The notes under the pieces: generated by a model
What the model was told of the DNA's origin: nothing
Database searches by the model: none
Seen by the model: the letters and a program-made list of their open reading frames with translations, nothing else
From: Cerrena zonata
Lineage: Eukaryota; Basidiomycota; Agaricomycetes; Polyporales; Cerrenaceae
Assembly: GCA_038087015.1 (NCBI GenBank)
Contig: JASBNA010000007.1
Coordinates: 682,001 to 746,000 of the forward strand
DNA length: 64,000 nt
Reading direction: 5' to 3'
Made by a program: the position numbers and the translations under genes
In this document: one piece after another, positions 11,736 to 22,177 of the stretch
How the letters are laid out: every line of letters begins with the position of its first letter
Numbering within the stretch: position 1 is the stretch's first letter

Positions 11736-13224
11736 CCATGTATAAACCTAGCAGTTCAATTCTTTATTGGCATAAAGCTGCAGGTCATCAACAGAAGCCA
11801 TCAAGAGTATTAAGTTATCATTAATATCACCTCAGTTAATAGCATCTAAATAATCTGAGCTATTGAAAATATATTATATTTCTTGACTTTTCCTATCTCT
11901 TTGGTTCTCTCTTTCTCTCTCTTTACCTCTCCTCATCTCTCTCCTCTCTCATAATCTTATTATATTCTGGGTGAAGCCTACTTGTAATCACATAGCAATA
12001 TCTCTCTTACTCACACTAAAAACATGCTCATGCTCCCCTCTCCTCTCCCAGCATTAGCAAAACTACACATTACTTATTTGTCCTTATTGTACTTGTACAA
12101 GTATAATAAGGACAAGTGTACCATACTTGAATCATAAGGACAATACTTGTACAAGCACATATATTTGAAATAAAAAAGGTACAAGTTCAGTGCAAGTACT
12201 GTGGACAGATGCAATTTTGAACATAAAGAATAATCAATAATCAGTCATGCAGTAAGTAACTCAACACAAAATAATGTAGTTAAACAAATATATTCAAGAT
12301 ATATTTTATATATATAACAACTAAGTAATACAACTAGTATCACTAGCATACCACTAATAAAATCTCTCCAGATTTGCTGTTTACCTTTGGACTCAGAGCT
12401 ACCATTAAGATGCTGAGCATGGAGTCACTTACGCCAGGAGAATCTGAACATAGTATGGTAGAGGATTGCAACTTAAGCAAATACTCTAAGACTACGAACT
12501 TACTCTGACACATGCGGGCTAACAATTGGCACTTACTGTCACAATTACTCTTGTCATTATCACGGCGGGGACTTAGATGATAAAAGGGACAAATACTTAC
12601 CTCACTATTAACAAAGTTGAAGATGATATAAATATGAATATATGGAGGATAGAATGAAAGTTATGAAGGTCCACACCAAAATATTTCTGACTGTCAAGCA
12701 TCCTAAAATGGTCTAGTCTACCCTTATTAACTTACAAAGTTCCTCATTCTTGGTCCCCTTTCCTATGGTCTATATCTTGGGAGGTTCACCACCTCCCATC
12801 AAATTTCAACATACACAAAATACCCTATGGATAACAATTGTGTCCTCACACATACTCTTGAAGATACTCTGACCAATAAAAAGGGCAATGTAGTCTTTTA
12901 GAACAATGAAAATGATTGTTTTGAGTTCTTGAGTATGTTTGGTATTGTAGTGTATCACATGTTCTTATTGTTCTCCATATTCCAGGGTGCACTTATAGTT
13001 TCAGCGTACTAAGCTTTGATTCTTTTTCATAATGCTAATCACCCCTACTGCAAATCCTTCTAACCACTTAACTATTCATCTCCGGATATCTTGCATGGGA
13101 CTACTGTACCCCCAACAACACCACTCAGATAGGCTTGATCCATGCTCACTCAATCCCCTTATTTAAGTACACTAACAGATTTTGGTTTCCACTTTATTCT
13201 GCTAGAGGGGAATTGTCTTTGTCA
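11736..13224. other. AT-rich repeat-type region
   Basis: No gene was recognised. It contains a near-perfect 32-nt palindrome at 12081-12112, centred on CTTGTACAAG, and further copies of ACTTGTACAAG nearby (about 12145). Similar words recur at 33.9-34.05 kb, suggesting a shared repeat family. Confidence 0.4.
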
Positions 13225-13554
13225 AAGAATGATGAGAGCACTGAGATCATAGGTTTAAGATCTATGCAGGCAAAGAAAGAGCACACCGTGCAGTTGCAAA
13301 GTGATGCCATTCATGGGAAAATGAAGTCACCTGAAAAGCCTGTTTAGTGGTAGAATGGGCATTCAGTAAATGCAACCAAATTATGCTGTTCACAGTAGAA
13401 TGGACCTCATCAGAGCAAGCACATACTCAGAGGGGCAAGGGGGCAATGGGAAAGAGTTCACTGAGGGAGGTTCAGGGCTCAGTGAAGGTTGGTCCTTCAG
13501 TAGAGGGTGGAACTCACTGGAATGGCAGATTTCAGTGAGATACATTGGTTCACT
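13225..13554 (+). repeat. foldback left arm, outer part
   Basis: Inverted counterpart of about 21475-21830. It ends exactly at the Gypsy insertion site; its last five bases TCACT are the target duplication. Confidence 0.65.
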
Positions 13555-14156
13555 TGTCATGAACTTACTGTTTTTGGCAATACTTCTACTTTCATAACTA
13601 AGCATGTCTAAGGTTCTCACGATATAAGTGGAATGACTAAGCTCTCGATAATCACATGCTTACCAATGTACATAGCTTACTCAGCATTCTCTGAGCTCTT
13701 TATGCTATTGGCTTGTGCAATAGTGTATTACCAAGCAGCCTTTGAGGCTTTTATGCTATTGGTTAGTTTGGCGATTTAGCTTACTCATCATCAAGTCGGC
13801 TGACTCGTGACTAGTGAGGCTTTAATGTTATTGGTTGGTTGCAGATATTGGATTGGTAATCTAGCATAGGGCATGGGAAGGAGTGATCTGATTGGTTAGA
13901 AGGACATGTGCACAGCCACAGGCCGATTAGTATATATAGACCTTGTTTTCAGCAATACATCCCCCAGACTTGAGATACTACTCAATAGGAGTATTCAACT
14001 AAGACAGTTCCTACTCTTAGTCACCTGATTCAAGGTGGTTGCCTGAATCTCCTAACTGAGACTTATCTGGGTTTTAACCTCTTAACATTGTTACTTAAGT
14101 ATTAAGACAGAGTTCTTGTGGCAACCTAGGCAGGTAAGTTTAGTTAGTCACTGACA
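13555..14156 (+). repeat. 5' LTR of Gypsy 1
   Basis: 602 bp, TG...CA ends, matching 19804-20405 except one base. The TATATATAGACC motif near 13930 could be the promoter TATA. Confidence 0.95.
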
Positions 14157-14813
14157 TTATCTCAAGTCTCTCTACTGCCTACTTTACCCTCTTATACCTT
14201 TACTCCTTTGGTTATAAAGGAAGTGTCTTTGTGGTCAGATATAGAATTAGTTGGAATTCTATTAGTCTGAGTTTATTGAATAAAAGCACGGAGCCAAGAG
14301 TCCTCTAGTGGTATTCAATAAGTTTGTGATTAGAACAATAGCACGGAGCCAAGAGTTCTCTAGTGGTGTTCAATCATTGTTTTAGTTTTGACAAAAGCAC
14401 GGAGCCAGGAGTCCTCTAGTGGTGTCGAACTGTTTGTTTACTTGGTTATCATCAGAAGATAACAAGTAGTGTTACCTAGTTATTGTTACCTTGGATTTGG
14501 AATTGTGTGACTTGGTTTATCAAGGAGCAAGCCTTGGTAAATAGTCTCATTTGTGATACAGTGATCTTTGATACCGAGTTATTAAGGATCCCACTGTGGG
14601 CGGAAACCAGAAAGGTACTGGTGGACCAGTGTATCATCTTTTCCTAGTTATATTATTGTCATTGTGGATTACTTTGTGTATCGCTCAAGACCTTCAACAC
14701 CCTCTTCAGAAGCACATTCAGAAGAACCCTCTACACCCTCAGTCAATCTATCACCTCAGTATCCCTCTACCCCACTTCTCTCACCAATAGTCAAACCTTT
14801 ACAGTTACTCAGT
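14157..14813 (+). other. Gypsy 1 leader with three ~55-bp repeats
   Basis: Untranslated leader between the 5' LTR and gag. It contains three imperfect tandem copies of a 55-56-bp unit beginning GCACGGAGCCAAGAG at 14286, 14341 and 14397, each followed by TCTAGTGG. No tRNA primer-binding site complementary to a common tRNA 3' end was recognised right after the LTR. The gag frame is already open from 14664 but has no ATG before 14814. Confidence 0.7.
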
Positions 14814-15776
14814 ATGATGAATGACTCTGATACCAAAGTTCAGGGTGCTAAGCCAGCAGTCTTTGATGGAAGCAAAGCTAAGTATGCTTCATGGAGAAGA
14901 CAAGTTATTCTATTCATTGCTGAAAAGAGAGATAGGTTTGCAACAGACCAAGCTAAGATTCTGTTTACCTTATCTTATATGAAAGAAGGGTTTGCTGACA
15001 AATGGGCTCAGAACTATTTGGAAGCTAAGATAGATAATGTTGGAGATGTTACTGTTACAGATACCTGGAAGGAGTTCTTGGAAGCATTGGACAAGTCCTT
15101 CAAGGATGCCAACTTCAGGTTGAATGCACAAGCTAAGTTAGAAGCTCTTAGGCAAGGACCTCGCACTGCAGATGAATACTTTGTAGAGTTTGAACAACTT
15201 ATGGTTCAAGCAGGATTCAGGACTGGAGGAGATCATGAGCAGTATTTGATCTCTAGGATTGAGCAAGGGCTCAGTTACCGCCTGATAGAAAGAGTCTATG
15301 ATAGCGATTCTTTACCTACAAGTTATAAGAGCTATAAAGAGAAGGTTATCAGGATTGATAACATGCAGCGTAGACTTCAAGGTCGTATGAAGTCAGGACC
15401 TTTAGTGGTGAAACCCAACACCACAGTCACAACTAACATGGGGCGGTTTACAAGATCTGAAGGATATCACACAACTGTACCTGCACATAAAGATGGTACT
15501 GGTGTTACCTTTGGTGGTCATGGTCAGCCTATGGACATAGATAGGTTGAGAAAGGAAAGACTCTGCTACAGATGTGGTCAGCCAGGACATATCAGTCGTA
15601 ATTGTCCAATAAAACCACAGGTTGTTAGACAAGTTGAACAAGCAGATATTCCACAAGTGGATGTTGCAGATATGGCAAAGGAATTGACATGGGATCAGGT
15701 CAGAGAGCTGGTACATGCCAAGATGCCAGAGAATCCAACTCAAATGGATTTGGATTTTTGCAACGAGTCTCAGTAG
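14814..15776 (+). CDS. Gypsy 1 gag
   Basis: Structural capsid/nucleocapsid protein of the retrotransposon, about 320 aa from the first in-frame ATG at 14814. The retrotrans-gag domain begins soon after the start (AVFDGSKAKYASWRRQ, then FLEALDKSFKD and AEYF/DEYF-type block with FVEFEQLMVQAGF). A canonical CCHC zinc knuckle, CYRCGQPGHISRNC, lies near residue 250. The frame overlaps pol by about 139 nt (the pol frame is open from 15638), which implies a -1 frameshift to make Gag-Pol; I did not find a convincing classical slippery heptamer. Confidence 0.9.
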   Translation: MMNDSDTKVQGAKPAVFDGSKAKYASWRRQVILFIAEKRDRFATDQAKILFTLSYMKEGFADKWAQNYLEAKIDNVGDVTVTDTWKEFLEALDKSFKDANFRLNAQAKLEALRQGPRTADEYFVEFEQLMVQAGFRTGGDHEQYLISRIEQGLSYRLIERVYDSDSLPTSYKSYKEKVIRIDNMQRRLQGRMKSGPLVVKPNTTVTTNMGRFTRSEGYHTTVPAHKDGTGVTFGGHGQPMDIDRLRKERLCYRCGQPGHISRNCPIKPQVVRQVEQADIPQVDVADMAKELTWDQVRELVHAKMPENPTQMDLDFCNESQ

Positions 15777-18700
15777 CTTCCCAGCTGCAGACTCAAATCA
15801 GTCAACATGCTGTTGAAATAGTATCTAAAATTCAGGCTAGGGCGTCTCCTCAAGATAATGAGCGCGGTGGTGGTTCAGAGCCATGCTTAATTCCCTATAA
15901 TGCCCAGAATGAGGAGATTATTTTAGACAAGCCTGAGGATAAACCTAAGGAAGAATATGCAGAACCTTTTGGTAGTGTGTGGACTCTCAGGCGTATGCGA
16001 GAGAACAACTGCAGAAGTATTGGTATATTCAGAATGTGGGTACATCCAAAGAAACAGCATGAGGCTACTTGGGAAGAACTTCATAGGATTATTGGTTTGA
16101 ATGATGAGCAAGCAATAGCAGAGCTAGAGGAATATGCAAGACCTAAAAGTATCATCAGGGAAGGTCGTGGTAATCAATTGGATGTGTCAGCTGTACTTCA
16201 GACACTAGACAATTTGAACACCTTCACTGTACAAGCACTTATTGATAGTGGCTGTATGGGATCTTCTATTGATACAAAGTTTGTCAAGAAACATGGTCTT
16301 ACAACTAGAAAGTCTCCTCGACCTATACCAGTTTATAATGCAGATGGAAGTTGTAATAAGGCAGGACCAATTACTGAATTTGTTGAACTTGTTATGAAGA
16401 TTCAAGATCATAGAGAAGTTATTGAACTTTCTGTGACTGATCTTGGCAGGTCTGACTTATTTATTGGTTATGACTGGCTGAAGTTACATAACCCTTCTGT
16501 TAACTGGCAGGAAGGAACTATCAAGTTTGATCGCTGTCCCTCTCAGTGTGGCTATATGATGCATATTTTGGAACCTGATGAAGATGAGGAAGAAGACTGT
16601 CAAAATCCCTTGGAGGAAGGAGACAGGCTTTTTCTTATGGATTACAGATCTTATCTTGGTCTAGATAAGTTACATGTTCGAGCAAAGACAACTATATCTT
16701 CTAAGTTAGCAGAAGCAAGTAATGCTGACAAGATTAAGAAGGACTTTGAGAGTATAGTACCAGAGCACTATCAGGACTTTGCTGAGGTATTTGCAAAGCA
16801 GGAATTTGATACTCTGCCTGAACATAGACCATGGGATCATGTGATTGAGCTGACTCCAGGTGCAAAGCCTCTAGATTGCAAGATCTATCCTTTGAACCTT
16901 GAAGAACAGAAGATGCTTGATGAATTCTTAGAAGAGAATTTACGCTCTGGACGTATCAGACCTTCAAAATCTCCTATGGCTTCACCATTCTTCTTTGTCA
17001 AGAAGAAAGATGGAAGTCTTAGACCTGTTCAGGATTATCGGAAGCTTAATGAGATGACTATCAAGAATAGGTATCCTATACCTCTCATCCCAGAGCTAGT
17101 GAACAAGTTGAAAGGAGCAAGGTATTTTACAAAGCTTGATGTACGTTGGGGATATAACAATGTTCGTATCAAGGAAGGTGATGAATGGAAAGCTGCTTTC
17201 AGAACCAACCGGGGACTATTTGAACCTCTTGTTATGTTCTTTGGACTAACAAACTCACCTGCTACTTTCCAAACTCTGATGAATGACTTGTTTAAGGATT
17301 TGATTAATCAAGGTGTAGTTGTTGTATACCTAGATGATATTATGATCTTCACCAAGACTCTGGAGGAACATAGACATATTGTTCGTAAAGTGTTACAGAT
17401 TCTCAGAGAGCACAAGTTATATCTCAAAGCAGAGAAGTGTGAGTTTGAAGCAACTCAAGTTGAGTATCTTGGAATGATCATCTCTGAAGGACATGTTGGA
17501 ATGGACCCTGTCAAAGTCCGTGGTGTATCTGAATGGCCTGTGCCAAAATGCAAGAGAGATGTTCAAGCATTTTTAGGATTTACCAATTTCTATCGCCGCT
17601 TTATACTAGGATATGGAGATATTGCAAGACCATTGACATCTCTGACTGGAAAAGCAGATTGGACTTGGGGAGATTCACAACAGAAGGCTTTTGAGCAGAT
17701 CAAAGAAAGCATTATCACAGCACCTGTTCTTGTTATCCCTACAGATGATGAACCCTATCGGGTGGAATGTGATGCATCTGATTATGCAGTTGGAGCAGTT
17801 TTGTCTCAAATGCATGATGGAAAGTGGCATCCTGTTGCCTTTCTGTCTAAATCTATGACTGCTGTTGAGCGCAATTATGAGATTTATGACAAGGAACTTT
17901 TAGCTATGATGACTGCATTAGATGAGTGGAGACACTATCTGATGGGTGCAAAGCATGAGTTTGAGATCTGGACAGACCACAAGAACCTTGAGTACTTTAG
18001 GAAACCCCAGAAACTCAATCGCAGGCAAGCTAGATGGGTAACAGAGTTAGCAAACTATCATTTCAGTTTACATCATAAACCTGGGAGATTACACACTAAG
18101 CCAGATCTTCTGTCAAGGCGTGTAGACCATTATCGAGGTCAAGATGATAATGAGAATGTGGTACTGTTAAAACCTTACTGGTTCAGAGCTATGGAATTTG
18201 AGATTGTTCAGGATAATAGTCTTCTAGAACGAATCAAGAAACTCGGAAGAAATCGTGACAGTGCAGTGGAGAAAGCACTGGTCAATCAGGAGAAGGGATG
18301 GGAAGAATCTGATGGAATTATCACCTGGCATGGTCGTATCTATGTACCAAGAGATAAACAACTTCGTGAAGAGATCATTCAAATACATCATGATTCTATA
18401 ATGGCTGGACATCCTGGTCGTTATAAAACTCATGAGCTGATTACTCGCAATTACTGGTGGCCAAGGATCCGTGCAGATGTTCAAGCTTATGTGACTGGAT
18501 GTGAGGTTTGTCAAAGAACTAAACCCCATCATGAGAAGCTTGCAGCACCCTTGCAACCTAATGAAGTTCCATCTCGGCCTTGGAAAATTATCTCTGTTGA
18601 TATGATTGGACCTCTTCCAGAGTCACAAGGATATGATGCAATTCTGGTAATAGTTGATGTTGGTGGAAAGCAGATTATACCTCTTCCAACTAATATTGAA

Positions 18701-19792
18701 CTTACATCAGAAGGTTGGGCTAAAATACTACGTGATCATGTATTTGTATATCATGGCCTTCCACGCAAGATTATCAGTGACAGAGGACCTCAGTTTGTAT
18801 CTAAGTTCATTAAGGCTCTTTATGAACTACTAGGTATTAAAGGAAATCCATCCACAGCATATCATCCTCAAACTGATGGACAGACTGAACGTGTTAATCA
18901 AGAAATTGAGCAATATCTTCGTGTGTTTGTAAATCACAGACAAGATGATTGGGCTGAGTGGTTACCAATGGCTGGTTTTGCTTATAATGACAAAACTCAG
19001 TCTTCCACAGGATTTTCTCCATTCTATGTTAACAAAGGTTTTCACCCTTGGAAAGGTCATGAGGCAAGACGTGAAGTCAAGAATGTGACAGCTGAGCAAT
19101 TTGCAGATTGTATCAAGGAAATTCAATCTGAGGCTGCATCTGCAATAAAAGCATCACAAGAAATGATGAAACGATACTATGATCGTACAAAGAAGGAATC
19201 CAGGAAATATGATGTTGGAGATAGAGTATGGTTAGAAGGATACAATATCAAGACCAACAGACCAATGAAGAAACTGGAAGACAAGCGGTATGGACCATTT
19301 AAGATTACAGAGAAAATAGGAAAGTCTGCATATCGACTTCAATTACCAAGTACTTGGAGGTCAATACATCCTGTTTTCAATGAAGTAGTTCTAACTCCAT
19401 ATGTTGCACCTATTTATTCCTCACAACAGAAGCCACTCCCTCCCCTACCTGAGATCGTTGAAGGTAAAGAGGAGTACAATGTTGAAAGTATTTTAGATTC
19501 AAAGGTTGAACGAGGAATATTAAAGTATCTTATCCACTGGGAAGGCTATCCTAGATCAGAGGAAACTTGGGAACCTGCATCACAGTTGACAAATGCTCAG
19601 AAAGCTGTCAAGGACTTTCATAAGCGTCATCCAAGTGCACCCAGGCCTAAGCCTAAACAGCTGAGATTTGTAGAACTGGACCATTTAACTCGGCCAACTA
19701 AACCATCTAGAATGTACCCATCATGGCTTTTTAACTGGGAAGATGGTGTATATGAAAGAACTCTTGCAAGATCACGAGGACGTGATCCTTAA
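15689..19792 (+). CDS. Gypsy 1 pol (PR-RT-RH-IN-chromodomain)
   Basis: A 1367-codon polyprotein frame. In order: aspartic protease with ALIDSGCMGSS (about residue 182); RT with the catalytic YLDD (about residue 546) after LDVRWGYNNVRI; RNase H with VECDASDYAVGAVLSQ (about 693); integrase HHCC zinc finger (HPGRYKTHELI...CEVCQ, about 905-945); DDE core with D in ISVDMIGPLPE, D in ISDRGPQF, E in TDGQTERVNQE; and a C-terminal chromodomain (YNVESILDSK...LIHWEGYPRSEETWEP, about 1260-1300). All catalytic residues I can check are present. The ATG at 15689 lies in the gag overlap; real synthesis is probably by -1 frameshift from gag. The TAA overlaps the polypurine tract. Confidence 0.93.
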   Translation: MGSGQRAGTCQDARESNSNGFGFLQRVSVASQLQTQISQHAVEIVSKIQARASPQDNERGGGSEPCLIPYNAQNEEIILDKPEDKPKEEYAEPFGSVWTLRRMRENNCRSIGIFRMWVHPKKQHEATWEELHRIIGLNDEQAIAELEEYARPKSIIREGRGNQLDVSAVLQTLDNLNTFTVQALIDSGCMGSSIDTKFVKKHGLTTRKSPRPIPVYNADGSCNKAGPITEFVELVMKIQDHREVIELSVTDLGRSDLFIGYDWLKLHNPSVNWQEGTIKFDRCPSQCGYMMHILEPDEDEEEDCQNPLEEGDRLFLMDYRSYLGLDKLHVRAKTTISSKLAEASNADKIKKDFESIVPEHYQDFAEVFAKQEFDTLPEHRPWDHVIELTPGAKPLDCKIYPLNLEEQKMLDEFLEENLRSGRIRPSKSPMASPFFFVKKKDGSLRPVQDYRKLNEMTIKNRYPIPLIPELVNKLKGARYFTKLDVRWGYNNVRIKEGDEWKAAFRTNRGLFEPLVMFFGLTNSPATFQTLMNDLFKDLINQGVVVVYLDDIMIFTKTLEEHRHIVRKVLQILREHKLYLKAEKCEFEATQVEYLGMIISEGHVGMDPVKVRGVSEWPVPKCKRDVQAFLGFTNFYRRFILGYGDIARPLTSLTGKADWTWGDSQQKAFEQIKESIITAPVLVIPTDDEPYRVECDASDYAVGAVLSQMHDGKWHPVAFLSKSMTAVERNYEIYDKELLAMMTALDEWRHYLMGAKHEFEIWTDHKNLEYFRKPQKLNRRQARWVTELANYHFSLHHKPGRLHTKPDLLSRRVDHYRGQDDNENVVLLKPYWFRAMEFEIVQDNSLLERIKKLGRNRDSAVEKALVNQEKGWEESDGIITWHGRIYVPRDKQLREEIIQIHHDSIMAGHPGRYKTHELITRNYWWPRIRADVQAYVTGCEVCQRTKPHHEKLAAPLQPNEVPSRPWKIISVDMIGPLPESQGYDAILVIVDVGGKQIIPLPTNIELTSEGWAKILRDHVFVYHGLPRKIISDRGPQFVSKFIKALYELLGIKGNPSTAYHPQTDGQTERVNQEIEQYLRVFVNHRQDDWAEWLPMAGFAYNDKTQSSTGFSPFYVNKGFHPWKGHEARREVKNVTAEQFADCIKEIQSEAASAIKASQEMMKRYYDRTKKESRKYDVGDRVWLEGYNIKTNRPMKKLEDKRYGPFKITEKIGKSAYRLQLPSTWRSIHPVFNEVVLTPYVAPIYSSQQKPLPPLPEIVEGKEEYNVESILDSKVERGILKYLIHWEGYPRSEETWEPASQLTNAQKAVKDFHKRHPSAPRPKPKQLRFVELDHLTRPTKPSRMYPSWLFNWEDGVYERTLARSRGRDP

Positions 19793-19803
19793 GGAGGGGG
19801 TAA
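19791..19803 (+). other. Gypsy 1 polypurine tract
   Basis: AAGGAGGGGG followed by TAA immediately before the 3' LTR start at 19804, the expected plus-strand primer site. Confidence 0.8.
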
Positions 19804-20405
19804 TGTCATGAACTTACTGTTTTTGGCAATACTTCTACTTTCATAACTAAGCATGTCTAAGGTTCTCACGATATAAGTGGAATGACTAAGCTCTCGATAA
19901 TCACATGCTTACCAATGTACATAGCTTACTCAGCATTCTCTGAGCTCTTTATGCTATTGGCTTGTGCAATAGTGTATTACCAAGCAGCCTTTGAGGCTTT
20001 TATGCTATTGGTTAGTTTGGCGATTTAGCTTACTCATCATCAAGTCGGCTGACTCGTGACTAGTGAGGCTTTAATGTTATTGGTTGGTTGCAGATATTGG
20101 ATTGGTAATCTAGCATAGGGCATGGGAAGGAGTGATCTGATTGGTTAGAAGGACATGTGCACAGCCACAGGCCGATTAGTATATATAGACCTTGTTTTCA
20201 GCAATACATCCCCCAGACTTGAGATACTACTCAATAGGAGTATTCAACTAAGACAGTTCCTACTCTTAGTCACCTGATTCAAGGTGGTTGCCTGAATCTC
20301 CTAACTGAGACTTATCTGGGTTTTAACCTCTTAACATTGTTACTTAAGTATTAAGACAGAGTTCTTGTGGCAACCTAGGCAGGTAAGTTTAGTTAGTCGC
20401 TGACA
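19804..20405 (+). repeat. 3' LTR of Gypsy 1
   Basis: 602 bp, one difference from the 5' LTR, followed by TCACT (target duplication). Confidence 0.95.
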
Positions 20406-20410
20406 TCACT

Positions 20411-20735
20411 GAGGTATGGGCCTTGCTAGGAGAGGAGGAGACTGCAAGTGGGTTGGTTCATCGGTTGCATTGATGGACAATCAGTCACTGCACTAGTAAT
20501 AGCATGAGATGGTAGTAATATATAGAAGCTTGTAATGTAATATGTTTTGTGTTATTGAATAAGACAATGTATGGGCAATGTAGAGTGATGAGAGACAGTT
20601 TTGAGGTGAGATGCCTATTGGGACATTGGAGAGAGGGTCCATGAAGTCTTGAAACTAAGAATGTATTGCATTTGCTTAATGATGGTAGATGTTGGTGGAT
20701 AATAGGTATTAGGGGAAGGGGATTTGGAGGCTCAA
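20411..20735 (+). repeat. foldback left arm, inner part
   Basis: Continuation of the left arm beyond the Gypsy insertion. It is the inverted counterpart of about 21150-21475, sharing GTTTTGAGGTGAGATGCC and a GGGATTAGG-type block with it. Confidence 0.6.
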
Positions 20736-21149
20736 AGTCTAGTCACTCTAGTGGTGGTTTCAGCTTTGCAATTGCAAGTGGTCAACTCGCATTTGAAGAG
20801 CTACACTCTTGAGGAACAGCCACTATATTTTAACAAAGAACAATTGTATATTTGTTGTGATTTCCTATTCAACTCACAGCAAGAATATACTTGCAACTTG
20901 CAACTAGCAACAAGCACATGCTCAAGCTTATGACTTGCAACTGGCAGTGAGATTGCATCTGCAATGAGTATGGACTCAACCTGGAAGTGATCAATCCTAA
21001 TTGGGCAATGAAACTAAGCATGTTGTGAGTTGTTCAGGGACAGCTTACTACTTGCAGGCTGGATAAAAATGGACTACAGCACTAGTGCAAGTCAATCAAG
21101 TGCAAATGCAAGTCAGTTTTGTGCAAATGCAAACCCGTTGATCATCATG
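20736..21149. other. foldback loop
   Basis: About 410 bp between the two arms. Contains short repeats such as GCAAATGCAAGTCA/GTGCAAATGCAAAC; no coding sequence. Confidence 0.45.
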
Positions 21150-21830
21150 GTTCTCTTCCAAATCCTCCTCCCTAATCCCTATTCCCCTCCAACATATACT
21201 CATTATCAAGTGAAATTGATATTGTTTCATTTTCACAACTTTGCCAACCCTTTTCCCAATGTCCTATTGGGCATCTCACCTCAAAACCCCCTTATATCAC
21301 TCAGCATTACCATATATTGCTCTTTTTGAACATTTATTTTATGGATTTTTATTTTACTACCTACTTGCTACTATCCCATGCTGCTACTAGTGCAGTGAGC
21401 CATTATCTACTGATGCGATTAGTGAGCTGACCCACCTGCACTACATCCCTCCTGCTCTAGCAAGACCCATATCTTAGCAAACCAATGTATCTCACTAAAA
21501 TCTGCCATTCTAGTGAGTTCCACTCTCTACTGAAGGACCAACCTTCACTAAGCCCTGAACCCCCCTCAGTGAACTCTTTCCCATTGCCCCCTTGCCCCTC
21601 TGAGTATGTGCTTGCTCTGATGAGGTCCATTCTACTGTGAACAGCACAATTTGGTTGCATTTACTGAATGCCCATTCTACCACTAAACGGGCTTTTTGGG
21701 CAACTTCATTCATCTACAAATGATGTCACTTTGCAACTGAACATGCTAGAAAGGTCTTACACAAAAGGTATGCAGTATTAATGTTCTCAGTGTTCTTCAT
21801 TATAGATAACTATCCTTATCTCTATTTCTA
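21150..21830 (-). repeat. foldback right arm
   Basis: Uninterrupted inverted counterpart of the two left-arm pieces. The outer limit is approximate because similarity fades between 21780 and 21830. Confidence 0.6.
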
Positions 21831-21900
21831 CAACTATAACATATGTTCCAAATGAAATAAGTCTTCCGAGGTCAGACCAAAAGGCACAGTCCTGAAGATG

Positions 21901-22094
21901 TGTAAGAGTACGCTTAGTTATCACACAGGCACTGTACGTCAGACACAGTCTATATAGACAGTACGATGATACAGTGATGTTAAGCTACTGGTCCGTTAGC
22001 GGTGGACTGCCTTATAAGGCAGCCACCGCATGTAACTATACAGTTCAACTCCTCCTTCCGGATAAGGCAGGTGTCCTAGTATGACACCCTTACA
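21901..22094 (-). repeat. 3' LTR of Gypsy 2
   Basis: 194 bp, matched by 33669-33862 with three differences; preceded on the plus strand by AGATG. Confidence 0.93.
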
Positions 22095-22105
22095 CCCTCC
22101 CCCTC
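22095..22105 (-). other. Gypsy 2 polypurine tract
   Basis: On the minus strand GAGGGGGAGGG directly precedes the LTR, the expected plus-strand primer position. It fixes the element's orientation. Confidence 0.8.
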
Positions 22106-22177
22106 TAAACCAAGTTCCATCCTTCCTTCAAGAATATACGGGAGCCGCGCCAGCGCGGATTTGAGAGTAATTGACAC

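Larger units (their letters stand above)
13555..20405 (+). mobile_element. intact-looking chromoviral Gypsy LTR retrotransposon
   Basis: A 6851-bp element bounded by 602-bp LTRs that start TGTCATG and end CTGACA, with the 5-bp target duplication TCACT at 13550-13554 and 20406-20410. The two LTRs differ by one base by my reading (A14150 versus G20399), indicating a very recent insertion. It carries gag, pol in the -1 frame (protease, RT, RNase H, integrase, chromodomain) and a polypurine tract directly before the 3' LTR. No stop or frame break was seen in either ORF, so it may be active. The insertion splits an older foldback element. Confidence 0.95.
13225..21830. mobile_element. long-arm foldback element, split by a Gypsy insertion
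   Basis: Sequence at about 13225-13554 is repeated in inverted orientation at about 21475-21830, and sequence just right of the Gypsy insertion (20411 to about 20735) is the inverted counterpart of about 21150-21475. Removing the Gypsy element leaves two arms of roughly 650-680 bp around a loop of about 410 bp. The arms are diverged but alignable (for example TTTAGTGGTAGAATGGGCAT in both, and GTTTTGAGGTGAGATGCC in both). No transposase is encoded. Outer ends are approximate. Confidence 0.65.

Noticed and set aside
13347..13597. Short ORFs repeated at 13.4 kb and 21.5 kb
   Set aside because: They are explained by the inverted arms of the foldback element and have no protein features.
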